A stretch of 35,065 nt of DNA from CAYUUR01 sp052034685 (GCA_052034685.1 JBPOIH010000025.1:1-35065); one strand, 5' to 3'. Shown: positions 14,748 through 22,858, counted from the stretch's first letter. Notes: generated by a model not told the origin, from the letters alone. Numbers and translations are program-made.

Positions 14748-15497
14748 ATGCAGTTAATAGTTGATAACCTATCCGTAAATTACGAAGCTAGTGGGGGAGG
14801 GCCGTGTCTGCTTCTCATTCATGGGTGGGGTGATAGCCAAAAAACCTATGATGGTTTGCGAGCTGATCTATCAAAAGAGTATCAAGTTGTTTCGGTTGAC
14901 TTGCCAGGATTTGGTGCCACACAAGCCCCCAAAGAAGTTTGGGGGCTTGAGGAGTATGCGCTATTCTTGACGCATTTTTCTAACAAGCTAGGTCTTAAAC
15001 CTTTTGCACTTGTCGCTCACTCAAACGGTGCGTCGGTTGCACTGACTGCTGTTGCTCGCGGTCTGTTGGTGCCCAGTTATCTCGTTCTGCTGGGTGCCGC
15101 AGGTATCCGTGATAAAGAAAAAGCGAAGAAGTATGCCCTCAGAGCGGTTGCAAAAGCGGGCAAAGCCGCCACCTTCTGGTTGCCGGCACGCCAAAAAAAG
15201 AATCTTCAAAAACGATTTTATGGCGCTGCTGGATCGGACATGTGGGTAGCCCCGCATTTACAGGAAACTTTCAAGAAGACGGTTGCGCAAGATGTTCAAG
15301 AACTCGCATCTCGCGTCCAACAGCCCACGCTACTCATTTATGGAGAGGATGACAGGGCCACGCCACCAATGTATGGCGAAGTTTACGCGTCACGAATGCC
15401 TCATGCTCAACTTGAAGTTATCTCGCGTGCCGGGCACTTCGTACATCATGATCAGCGTGACAAGGTGTGTAAGCTTATCCGAGGTTTTCTTTCATGA
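14748..15497 (+). CDS. Alpha/beta hydrolase between two Mur ligases
   Basis: A 249-residue alpha/beta-hydrolase-fold enzyme. The oxyanion motif HGWGDS follows strand 3, the nucleophile serine is in AHSNGA, the acid is in YGEDDRATPP and the histidine in AGHFVHHD, so the catalytic triad is complete. The lid region (about 125-180) is rich in lysine and alanine. No signal peptide is present, so it acts in the cytoplasm. It lies four bases after one MurF-like gene and overlaps the next by ATGA, which ties it to cell-wall precursor work; it could be an esterase, thioesterase or amidase acting on a wall intermediate. The substrate is not known. Confidence 0.88.
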   Translation: MQLIVDNLSVNYEASGGGPCLLLIHGWGDSQKTYDGLRADLSKEYQVVSVDLPGFGATQAPKEVWGLEEYALFLTHFSNKLGLKPFALVAHSNGASVALTAVARGLLVPSYLVLLGAAGIRDKEKAKKYALRAVAKAGKAATFWLPARQKKNLQKRFYGAAGSDMWVAPHLQETFKKTVAQDVQELASRVQQPTLLIYGEDDRATPPMYGEVYASRMPHAQLEVISRAGHFVHHDQRDKVCKLIRGFLS

Positions 15498-16933
15498 TTC
15501 GTCGATTGCTTAGCCAGTATGGACTCAAGTACCCTACGACTATTGTCTATATGCTGCAGTCAACCGAGTACCAAACAAGGCCGTATTTAGCCTGGTATCG
15601 CAGAGCAGATAATTTTGGCCGCGTAATGAAACGACGAACGCTTGCACAGACAAGCGCAGCTCGCTTCTTACGTGCAGGTATGGTAATTGGGATTCTCTTG
15701 CAGCTGGTTATTGCTGTATTTCTCATACTATTTGGATTTTCTCGAGAGGACTTGCTTGTGCAGTTAGTAGGGGTGTTTGTGCTGTTTACTTATCCTCAAG
15801 TGTCGGCCCGATTGATTATACTGCCTTTGTGGCTAGGAAAAGTACTCATCACTGATCCTAAGCACCGAAAACAAATAAAGGCCTCGGAGCAGATTTTTTT
15901 AAAACACTCCGGTTTTAAAATTGCCGTTCTAGGTAGTTACGGTAAGACTACAATGAAAGAACTACTTCTCACCGTTTTAAGCGAGGAAAAGAAGGTAGCT
16001 GCAACTCCAGCAAACAAGAATGTGGCAATATCGCACGCAATATTTGCGAGTAGACTAAAAGGCGATGAAGACGTTTTGGTTCTTGAGTATGGAGAGGGAG
16101 CGCCTGGCGATATCGCACGATTCGCCTCAGTTACGCACCCTGATATTGCTGTTATCACAGGTCTTGCACCAGCACACCTTGATCAATACCCGAGCCTCGA
16201 AGCAGCAGCACAGGACTTATTCTCTATAAAGCAGTTCGTTGCTGTTAAGCATATCTTCGTCAACAGTGAGCCGCAATCTATACGGACATATCTCAGTGAC
16301 GAATTCGTAGAGTACAACGCAAATTCAATTGGCAATTGGAAGGTTGAGAATGTGAAGGTTAGCGTCACTGGTACGTCGTTCAATCTCACGAATGGCAAGG
16401 AAATACTTGAGCTTCGCAGTGGTCTATTGGGTGAACATCAAGTGGGGCCATTGGCTCTGGTCGCGGCGATCTCATACAAGCTCGGGCTCACAGCCAAGTC
16501 CATTGAAGCTGGCATAGCTAAGACGGCTGCTTTTGAACACAGACTTCAACCGCGGCAACTTCATGGCGGCTGGATACTAGACGATACATATAACGGAAAT
16601 ATTGAGGGAATTCGGGCGGGTCTTAAGTTTCTAGCCACACTGAAAGCCAAGCGAAAAATTTATGTGACACCAGGTCTTGTCGATCAGGGTGAAGAGACTG
16701 AGCGTGTACATATAGAAATGGGAGAGCTAATTGCCCAATCACAGCCCGACATGGTGGTTCTTATGTGTAATTCCGTTACCGATTACATCAAGGCTGGCAT
16801 TGAGAAGGCCAACTTCGGTGGTGAGGTTAGGGTAGAAGAAAATCCACTCGATTTTTATAACAACATCGAGCACTTTATTGCCACTGGAGATATTATGCTT
16901 ATGCAAAACGATTGGACAGATAACTACAATTAA
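15494..16933 (+). CDS. Membrane-anchored MurF-like Mur ligase (second paralogue)
   Basis: A 479-residue protein. The first 140 residues are unlike canonical MurF: a basic segment with YLAWYRRADNFGRVMKRR, then two hydrophobic helices (about 56-76 and 81-103). The Mur ligase core follows with P-loop GSYGKTTMK (about 153-161), TPANKNVAISHA, LEYGEGAPGDIARFA, ITGLAPAHLDQYPSLE, and in the C-terminal domain LDDTYNGNIEGIRAGL and TPGLVDQGEETERVH. The lysine that becomes carbamylated in MurD/E/F is not found at the aligned place (AAQDLFSI). The membrane part suggests ligation next to the lipid-linked stage or complex formation at the membrane. It overlaps the hydrolase gene and its stop codon lies in a perfect hairpin. 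Confidence 0.8.
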   Translation: MIRRLLSQYGLKYPTTIVYMLQSTEYQTRPYLAWYRRADNFGRVMKRRTLAQTSAARFLRAGMVIGILLQLVIAVFLILFGFSREDLLVQLVGVFVLFTYPQVSARLIILPLWLGKVLITDPKHRKQIKASEQIFLKHSGFKIAVLGSYGKTTMKELLLTVLSEEKKVAATPANKNVAISHAIFASRLKGDEDVLVLEYGEGAPGDIARFASVTHPDIAVITGLAPAHLDQYPSLEAAAQDLFSIKQFVAVKHIFVNSEPQSIRTYLSDEFVEYNANSIGNWKVENVKVSVTGTSFNLTNGKEILELRSGLLGEHQVGPLALVAAISYKLGLTAKSIEAGIAKTAAFEHRLQPRQLHGGWILDDTYNGNIEGIRAGLKFLATLKAKRKIYVTPGLVDQGEETERVHIEMGELIAQSQPDMVVLMCNSVTDYIKAGIEKANFGGEVRVEENPLDFYNNIEHFIATGDIMLMQNDWTDNYN

Positions 16934-16954
16934 ATTACATTAATTGTAGTTATC
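16919..16954. promoter_or_regulatory. Perfect 15-bp hairpin at the end of the second Mur ligase gene
   Basis: GATAACTACAATTAA pairs with TTAATTGTAGTTATC around ATTACA. The TAA stop at 16931-16933 is inside the left arm. There is no T run after it, so it is not a standard terminator; it may protect the 3' end of the upstream mRNA or separate expression of ddl, whose GTG start lies 22 bases downstream. Confidence 0.55.
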
Positions 16955-16976
16955 AATTGTAACAAAAGGATTCATA

Positions 16977-18149
16977 GTGAAAACCATTGCAGTTATCTTC
17001 GGCGGAAAGTCAACTGAACACGACGTTTCGATTATTACGGCGCTTGCCAGCGTCATCAAGCCATTAGAACTAACCAAGCAGTACCACGTAGAAGCAGTTT
17101 ACATTGCTAAAGACGGCTCATGGTATTGGGACGAAAAGCTAAAAGATATCAGTTTGTATCAAGGGGATGAAATTGATGCATTCATGAAGAAGGCGCCAAA
17201 AGTTCATCTGCTTTTTGACGAAGGGCTAACGCTAGTGAAATCAAGCCAATTTGCCGGCCGTAAACAATACAAGAAGATTGACGTTGTATTTCCAGCTATG
17301 CACGGTACTCACGGTGAAGATGGTGAGCTTATGGGGGTGCTGCAGATGGCTGATGTACCGTATGTTGGTTGTGATATGGCGTCGAGTGCAGTTGCCATGG
17401 ACAAGGTGCTATCTAAACTCATGGCAGAGGCACACGGTCTTGCTACTCCAAAGTTCGTGCATTTTAAACGCAGTGATTATTCGCGTAACATGGTGGAGAT
17501 CCTGGAGCAAATTAACACGACGCTCACATACCCACTATTTGTAAAACCGGCACATCTTGGTTCTAGTATTGGTATCACGAAGGTAAAAACAAAAGACGAG
17601 CTTAACAATGCCATCGAAGTAGCCTTACACTACGACGACAAGGCGCTGGTAGAAGAAAGTGTCGAAAATTTGATTGAAGTGACATTGCCAATTATGGGGA
17701 ACGAAGAACCTGTGCCAGCTTTGCTCGAACAGCCTTTACTAAAGAGTGACGAGTTCTTTGATTTTGACACCAAGTATATGCAAGGAGGAAAGAAGGGTGC
17801 GGGCAAGGTGAGTGGCTCTGAGAGTGGTGCGCAAGGCTACAGTAAGATACCTGCAGAGTTACCAAAAGACCTATACGACAAGGCGGTCGAATTAGGCGTG
17901 TCTGTTTTCAAGGCGGTTGGCTGCGAGGGGTTTGCACGAATTGATATGCTTGTTAATGGAAAAACAAACGAACTATTTTTCAACGAAATCAATCCCATGC
18001 CAGGAAGTCTTTACAGTCATAACTGGAACAAGGCGGGCATTTCAAACGTGCAACTTGTAGCGAAGCTTGTTGATTACGCTGAGGCTCGTTTTAGGGACCG
18101 CCAAAAAATGACAACCGCTTTCACTACTAATTATCTGAAACAGTTTTAG
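16977..18149 (+). CDS. ddl: D-alanine--D-alanine ligase
   Basis: A 390-residue ATP-grasp enzyme that makes D-Ala-D-Ala for peptidoglycan. Hallmarks: FGGKSTEHDVSI at the N-terminus, FPAMHGTHGEDGELMG, VPYVGCDMASSAVAMDK, the ATP-grasp strands PLFVKPAHLGSSIGI and ALVEESV, and the metal-binding C-terminal NELFFNEINPMPGSLYSHNW. Length is slightly above that of E. coli DdlB, as in the longer VanA/DdlA-like class. The start is GTG at 16977, supported by AAAGGA upstream; no in-frame ATG fits the consensus. It follows the hairpin after the Mur ligase and precedes the aminotransferase by eight bases. No alanine racemase is present in the window. Confidence 0.95.
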   Translation: MKTIAVIFGGKSTEHDVSIITALASVIKPLELTKQYHVEAVYIAKDGSWYWDEKLKDISLYQGDEIDAFMKKAPKVHLLFDEGLTLVKSSQFAGRKQYKKIDVVFPAMHGTHGEDGELMGVLQMADVPYVGCDMASSAVAMDKVLSKLMAEAHGLATPKFVHFKRSDYSRNMVEILEQINTTLTYPLFVKPAHLGSSIGITKVKTKDELNNAIEVALHYDDKALVEESVENLIEVTLPIMGNEEPVPALLEQPLLKSDEFFDFDTKYMQGGKKGAGKVSGSESGAQGYSKIPAELPKDLYDKAVELGVSVFKAVGCEGFARIDMLVNGKTNELFFNEINPMPGSLYSHNWNKAGISNVQLVAKLVDYAEARFRDRQKMTTAFTTNYLKQF

Positions 18150-18157
18150 GAGATATA

Positions 18158-19087
18158 ATGGGCTTACAATTACAAAATTCAGAAGTCTTTTTCTGCGATC
18201 AGTTTGTGCCTTTCAGTCAGGCTAATGTAAGTATCGCATCGTCGTCAGTTCTGTATGGGCTGAGTATCTACACAGTTTTTAACGCCATTTGGGACGAAGA
18301 GCACCAGCAGCTCAATCTCTTCCGCCTAGAAGACCACTACAAACGCCTGATTAATTCTGCCAAGATTATGGATTTTCATTCTTTTGCAGAAACCTGGACG
18401 TATGAAAAGTTTGAACAAACCATGCGCGAGCTCCTTACTCGCAACCAGATCCAAGAAGACGTTCTGGTCCGCGTAACTGTGTTTGTTGATGAGTTAATTG
18501 CCGGGACCAAAATTCATGGTCTCAAAAATAGTGTCAGCGCATATGTGTATCCGATGGGTGAGATTCTGCCACGGACAGGCATTCATACGTGTGTATCAAG
18601 CTGGCAGCGCAATTCCGATAACGCTATCCCGTCCCGCGCTAAGGTAAATGGTAGCTACGTTAATGCCAGCCTCATGAAGAACGAAGCTTTGCTGAATGGC
18701 TATGACGAAGCCATCGCGCTTGATGAGCATGATCACGTGGCCGAAGGTACGGTCGCAAATCTCTTCATCGTTCGTGGTGGTCGTTTAATTACACCTGACC
18801 CTTCGACCGATATCTTAGAGGGAATAACGCGAAGTACTATCTTTGACCTGGCTAAGCAGCTGAATATTCAGACTGATCAGCGGGCGATTGACCGCAGTGA
18901 ACTCTACTTGTCTGATGAAATATTTATGTGTGGTAGCTCAGCGCACATCACGCCGGTGCTTTCTGTTGATAAGCGGTCAGTTGGTGACGGCGAGATTGGC
19001 CCAGTCACGCAGCAACTAGCCGATCTTTACAAAAAAGTTCAGCAAAACAAAACACCAGAATTTAAGCAATGGATAACAACAATTTAG
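18158..19087 (+). CDS. Class IV PLP aminotransferase (branched-chain or D-amino acid type)
   Basis: A 309-residue fold-type IV PLP enzyme. The start LQNSEVFFCDQFVPFSQANVSIASSSVLYG and the segment LFRLEDHYKRLINSAKIM are typical. The PLP lysine is in SRAKVNGSYVNASLMKNEA, and the glutamate that binds the ring nitrogen is in HVAEGTVANLFIV; the end DEIFMCGSSAHITPV is also conserved. The family holds IlvE, D-amino acid aminotransferase and aminodeoxychorismate lyase. Most visible features fit IlvE, but it follows ddl by eight bases with its own AGGAG site and no branched-chain pathway genes are near, so supplying a D-amino acid for the wall is a fair alternative. Confidence 0.88.
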   Translation: MGLQLQNSEVFFCDQFVPFSQANVSIASSSVLYGLSIYTVFNAIWDEEHQQLNLFRLEDHYKRLINSAKIMDFHSFAETWTYEKFEQTMRELLTRNQIQEDVLVRVTVFVDELIAGTKIHGLKNSVSAYVYPMGEILPRTGIHTCVSSWQRNSDNAIPSRAKVNGSYVNASLMKNEALLNGYDEAIALDEHDHVAEGTVANLFIVRGGRLITPDPSTDILEGITRSTIFDLAKQLNIQTDQRAIDRSELYLSDEIFMCGSSAHITPVLSVDKRSVGDGEIGPVTQQLADLYKKVQQNKTPEFKQWITTI

Positions 19088-19119
19088 TTGTAGTATTCTC
19101 AGGAAAACCCCGCCTCTGT

Positions 19120-19125
19120 TATAAT
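19120..19125 (+). promoter_or_regulatory. -10 box TATAAT, predicted leaderless start of leuS
   Basis: A consensus TATAAT ends seven bases before the leuS ATG at 19133, with no Shine-Dalgarno between. Transcription would begin on or beside the start codon. Confidence 0.6.
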
Positions 19126-19132
19126 AGCTGAG

Positions 19133-22075
19133 ATGAAACGCTACAATCCTAAAGATATTGAACCCAAATGGCAAAAAAAATGGGAAGACGACGGCGTCTA
19201 CCAGGTCGACTTTGACTCAAATAAGCCCAAGTATATTGGCTTTGGTATGTTCAACTACCCAAGTGGTGCTGGTATTCACGTTGGCCACGTCCGCAACTAC
19301 ACCATCCCTGACATCGTAACTCGTGTAAAACGCCAGCAGGGCTATGAAACCTATCAGCCGATTGGTTGGGATAGTTTTGGTCTGCCAGCAGAGAACTTTG
19401 CTATCAAGACTGGTGTTGCACCGCAAGAATCAACCAAAACCGCTATCAAAAAGTATCACGACCAGTACCGAGCTATGGGTTGGGCGGTTGACTGGACTAA
19501 AGAAATCAACACTACTGACCCTGAGTATTACAAATGGACACAGTGGTGCTTCACCAAATTATTTGAGCACAAACTGGCATACCAACAGGAAAGCGCCCAA
19601 TGGTGGTGCGACCAGTGTATGACAGTCTTGGCTGACGAACAGGTGATTGCTGGCAAGTGCTGGCGACACGATGGCGCTGACGACCCATATATCTCCAAGA
19701 AGAACCTTAGGCAGTGGTTCTTCAAAATTACTGAGTATGCTGACGAGATGCTTGAGCATACTGATGACTTGGACTGGACGCAATCGGTCCGCTCTTCACA
19801 AAAAAGCTGGATTGGTCGCTCAGTTGGTGCAGAAGTCGACTTCAAACTAGACGGACACAAAGAGGCCATCAAGGTCTTTACTACGCGCCCAGACACCTTA
19901 TTTGGCGCAACCTTCTTGGTTGTTGCTCCAGAGCATGCAATCGTGGAGCAGATTACCACTAAAGATCAGCAAAAAGCCGTCAAAGATTATGTGGCCGAGA
20001 CCTTGCGCAAGACAGAAGTCCAACGCCAGCAAGATGCTGATAAACAAAAGACCGGCGTTTTTACCGGTGCGTACGCCATCAACCCAGCTAACAACGAGAA
20101 AATACCTATCTGGATTGCCGACTACGTCCTGACCGGCTACGGTACTGGCGCAATTATGGCAGTCCCAGGACACGACCAACGCGACTTTGAGTTTGCCAGA
20201 CAGTTTAAACTCAATATAACTCAAGTAGTTGCACCTGAGACAGGCATAAAACGGGAGAATGAAACCTACGCAGAGGGTGGCGCTGCAGTCGTTTTTGATC
20301 CGCAACAGCAGAAGTATGCATTTGCAGAGCTAAAGAACGGCGCAATTGTTTTCTTTGCTGGCGGAGCAAAAGAAAACGAGACCATAGAAGAAGCGATTTT
20401 ACGTGAGCTTGAAGAGGAGAGTGGCTTCACGGACATTGGCGATACGGAAGTCCTACTTACTGCTTACGGCAGGTACTACCATGAACTTAAAAAAGTAAAT
20501 CGACGCGCTAAGGCTGCATGCATGTTGGTGACCTTAAAGTCTACCCAAAGACAAGCACAGAAATTAGAAGCCCACGAAGACTATAAAGTAGTATGGAAGT
20601 CGCCTGAAGAAGTGATGGAGCTTTGGCGACAAGACGAAGGCAGAAGTTACGATCATTACATCATCTTCTTAGAACGAGCCGTCGCCCGTGCAATCGAGCT
20701 TGGCCTAGATACAACAAGTAACCCTAAAGTATATCGACTAACTGCAATTGAAGGTGAAGGTGTGCTTATTAATTCTGGCGTCTACGATGACATTAGTTCG
20801 AGCGAAGCTCGGGATAAGATTATTGCTGACCTTGCCAAAAAGGGCGTTGCGCAAGAAAAGGTTAATTATAAGATGCGGGATTGGCTGATTAGTCGTCAGC
20901 GCTATTGGGGTGCACCGATTCCGATCATTCACTGTGAAAAGTGTGGCCCGGTGGCTGTGCCAGAAGCAGACTTACCAGTCGTCTTGCCAGAGATAGAAAA
21001 CTACAAGCCAACTGGTGGCAACGCTTCAGTGTTAGCTGGGGTTGAAGAGTGGGTAAACACAACGTGTCCAAAATGCGATGGCCCCGGCAAGCGCGAAACG
21101 GACACTATGGACGGCTACGTATGTAGTAGCTGGTACTTCTTGCGCTACCTAGACCCAAACAATAGTAAGGCTGCGTGGGATCCAAAGCGAGCAGCCAAAT
21201 GGATGCCGATTGATTTTTATAACGGCGGTGATCACGCTACCGCTCACTTGTTGTATGCGCGGTTCTTTACGCGGTTCTTCCATAGCTTAGGCTTAGTTGA
21301 TTCGCCAGAGCCATTCAAAAAGATGGTCTTTAACGGCAAAATACGGGCTCATGATGGCTCGCCATTCAGTAAGAGCAAAGGCAACGGCATTGACCCGCTC
21401 GAAGTTATCGAACAAGGCTACGGCGCAGATGCCATACGCTTGTACGAAATGTTCGCTGCGCCAGTTGAGCTTGATGTGCTGTGGGACGAGCAAGGCATCC
21501 CTGGTGCATACCGATTCATCAATCGTATCTGGACGATTACACAGGACTACTTGGCAGCAGACAAGAAAGAATCCACCCAAGAAAATGCACAGCAAATCCT
21601 AACCGCTACACACAAAACCATCAAGAAGGCCACTGAAGACTTAGCAGGTGATCGGTATAACACCGCGATTGCCGCCTGCATGGAACTGGTTAATGTGTTG
21701 TATAAACAAAAAGAAACCAGCGGTGTACTACAGAATGATACCTGGCGGTTTGCGATAGAAGGCGTCCAGCAGCTGGTGGCACCTTTTGCACCGCATGCTA
21801 TGGAAGAGTTATGGCATGACTTGGGCCACAAAGATACTATTCACGTAGATCACTGGCCTGCATGGGACGAAGCAATGCTCGTGAGCGACACAATGACTAT
21901 TGTTGTGCAGATTAACGGCAAAGTCCGCGCTAACATTGCAGTGGCGAGCGATGCTGACGAAGAGACAATTGTGAAGGCTGCACAGACAGACGAGAACGCC
22001 CAGCAACACCTTGAAGGCAAAACCATCAAGAAGACTATTTACGTGCCAAACAAGCTTGTTAACTTTGTTGTTTAG
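19133..22075 (+). CDS. leuS: Leucyl-tRNA synthetase with an inserted Nudix hydrolase domain
   Basis: A 980-residue class I synthetase that charges tRNA-Leu. The signature HVGH is at 49-52 and the KMSKS loop is FSKSK at 745-749. A zinc knuckle (CDQCMTVLADEQV...KCWRH) is present. The CP1 editing domain has TTRPDTLFGATFLVV and YGTGAIMAVPGHDQRDFEFA, including the aspartate that anchors the misacylated amino acid, so editing looks intact. Right after FKLNITQVVAPETG comes a foreign segment of about 155 residues (about 373-526) with a perfect Nudix box: G410, E416, R424-E425, E428-E429, G431. LeuRS sequence then resumes with VYRLTAIEGEGVLINSG. Without the insert the length (about 825) is normal. The last four bases overlap the convergent gene. 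Confidence 0.97.
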   Translation: MKRYNPKDIEPKWQKKWEDDGVYQVDFDSNKPKYIGFGMFNYPSGAGIHVGHVRNYTIPDIVTRVKRQQGYETYQPIGWDSFGLPAENFAIKTGVAPQESTKTAIKKYHDQYRAMGWAVDWTKEINTTDPEYYKWTQWCFTKLFEHKLAYQQESAQWWCDQCMTVLADEQVIAGKCWRHDGADDPYISKKNLRQWFFKITEYADEMLEHTDDLDWTQSVRSSQKSWIGRSVGAEVDFKLDGHKEAIKVFTTRPDTLFGATFLVVAPEHAIVEQITTKDQQKAVKDYVAETLRKTEVQRQQDADKQKTGVFTGAYAINPANNEKIPIWIADYVLTGYGTGAIMAVPGHDQRDFEFARQFKLNITQVVAPETGIKRENETYAEGGAAVVFDPQQQKYAFAELKNGAIVFFAGGAKENETIEEAILRELEEESGFTDIGDTEVLLTAYGRYYHELKKVNRRAKAACMLVTLKSTQRQAQKLEAHEDYKVVWKSPEEVMELWRQDEGRSYDHYIIFLERAVARAIELGLDTTSNPKVYRLTAIEGEGVLINSGVYDDISSSEARDKIIADLAKKGVAQEKVNYKMRDWLISRQRYWGAPIPIIHCEKCGPVAVPEADLPVVLPEIENYKPTGGNASVLAGVEEWVNTTCPKCDGPGKRETDTMDGYVCSSWYFLRYLDPNNSKAAWDPKRAAKWMPIDFYNGGDHATAHLLYARFFTRFFHSLGLVDSPEPFKKMVFNGKIRAHDGSPFSKSKGNGIDPLEVIEQGYGADAIRLYEMFAAPVELDVLWDEQGIPGAYRFINRIWTITQDYLAADKKESTQENAQQILTATHKTIKKATEDLAGDRYNTAIAACMELVNVLYKQKETSGVLQNDTWRFAIEGVQQLVAPFAPHAMEELWHDLGHKDTIHVDHWPAWDEAMLVSDTMTIVVQINGKVRANIAVASDADEETIVKAAQTDENAQQHLEGKTIKKTIYVPNKLVNFVV
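20249..20710 (+). other. Nudix domain insert inside leuS (approximate limits)
   Basis: Codons for about residues 373-526. The segment starts with a strand pair (GGAAVVFDPQQQKYAFAELKNGAIVFFAGG), holds the full box G-x5-E-x7-REUxEExGU at 410-432, continues with RRAKAACMLVTLK and an acidic patch EAHEDYKVVWKSPEEVMELW, and ends in a helix before LTAIEGEGVL. It is in frame, with no stop and no intein or intron signals. It replaces the short linker that joins the editing domain core to its last strands in ordinary LeuRS. Confidence 0.85.
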
Positions 22076-22533
22076 TCGTTGTTATGCGACACAGGAATAT
22101 TCGTGGCAGCGTCATTGCAGATTGGGCCTTGCAGTCCTGCAAGCGTTTCATCCATGCTGTTAGCACCTGAGCGTTCCGAGTAATCGCTCCCACCGTATAG
22201 CGCGCTGTCTTCGATAGGGACGCAGTGCTCTTGTGGGTCAACAGGAGCATGCTCTTCAGTTATAACGCTGAATGCTTGCGATGCACCCCATAATAAACCA
22301 AAGGCTGCTGCGCCAATGCCGAATCGAACACCCCATTTTTGCAAGTTGGTGCGTGGGTCTTGTAGACTCTCAGCTGAAAGAGTCTTTATCGTTGCACTGG
22401 TCTGGACGGGTCGCTCTAGGCTTGCTGCCAAGGCATCTGCACGCTGTGCGTCTGATTCTCGCATTGCTTTACCAATGTCGAGACTAATCTCGGGTGTCAG
22501 ACGTACCTTGGGTTGAAATTCGCCACTTGTCAT
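22072..22533 (-). CDS. Single-pass membrane protein, unknown function
   Basis: A 153-residue hypothetical protein. Residues 1-62 are polar and helical (KVRLTPEISLDIGKAMRESDAQRADALAASLERP), a single hydrophobic helix is at about 72-90 (FGIGAAAFGLLWGASQAFSVI), and the last 60 residues are acidic with two cysteines (EHCVPIED and GPICNDAA) that could pair. This is the layout of a type II or bitopic protein with an extracellular tail. No family is recognised. It faces leuS, with stops overlapping by four bases, and it is divergent from rpmF. No clear -10 was found on the minus strand. Confidence 0.6.
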   Translation of the reverse strand: MTSGEFQPKVRLTPEISLDIGKAMRESDAQRADALAASLERPVQTSATIKTLSAESLQDPRTNLQKWGVRFGIGAAAFGLLWGASQAFSVITEEHAPVDPQEHCVPIEDSALYGGSDYSERSGANSMDETLAGLQGPICNDAATNIPVSHNND

Positions 22534-22610
22534 AATCGGCCAATTATACCACTTCAGTTAATAAAAGTCAATATGACGACACTTTTTTGAGTTGTTTGTC
22601 AAACATGTGA

Positions 22611-22639
22611 TTGAAAAATAAGCGTTTCTACGCTAGAAT
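22611..22639 (+). promoter_or_regulatory. Promoter of rpmF (TTGAAA - 17 bp - TAGAAT)
   Basis: TTGAAA at 22611-22616 and TAGAAT at 22634-22639 with an ideal 17-bp spacer. The leader of about 36 bases contains AAGGAG, followed by a U-rich spacer before the ATG at 22682. Confidence 0.75.
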
Positions 22640-22681
22640 AGAGCTAAGTTTATCACTAATACATAAGGAGTTGTTTTTTCT

Positions 22682-22828
22682 ATGGGTAAGCCAAAAAAAC
22701 GTACCAGTCCCCGCCGTACCGGCACTCGTCGCAGTCACTTGGTTGTCAAGTTAGCTCGTGCTGTCAACGGTAAGTCACCAGTAAAAGCCTTTACTACACG
22801 CAAAGAGTCTGGCAAAAAAGCCGCTTAA
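22682..22828 (+). CDS. rpmF: Ribosomal protein bL32, short zinc-free form
   Basis: A 48-residue very basic protein. The opening GKPKKRTSPRRTGTRRSHL matches the conserved N-terminal arm of bL32 (PKKRTSKSR...RRSH). The usual C-terminal zinc ribbon (two C-x2-C pairs) is absent; the chain ends in AFTTRKESGKKAA. It is about 10 residues shorter than usual L32, as expected if the ribbon is lost. It has a strong promoter, AAGGAG ribosome binding site and its own leader. The next gene, nusB, lies 68 bases downstream and appears to have its own promoter. Confidence 0.78.
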   Translation: MGKPKKRTSPRRTGTRRSHLVVKLARAVNGKSPVKAFTTRKESGKKAA

Positions 22829-22858
22829 AAGCGCTAGGTAAAACCAAAGCAAAAACGG

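Noticed and set aside
19133..22075. An intein, intron or frameshift as explanation for the long leuS
   Set aside because: The extra segment is in frame, ends without splice or protease motifs (no Cys/Ser start, no HN-C/S/T end) and has a complete Nudix box.
22272..22516. Plus-strand open frames opposite the single-pass membrane protein
   Set aside because: No start signals or motifs; the minus-strand frame has a coherent membrane-protein layout and a clean convergent end with leuS.
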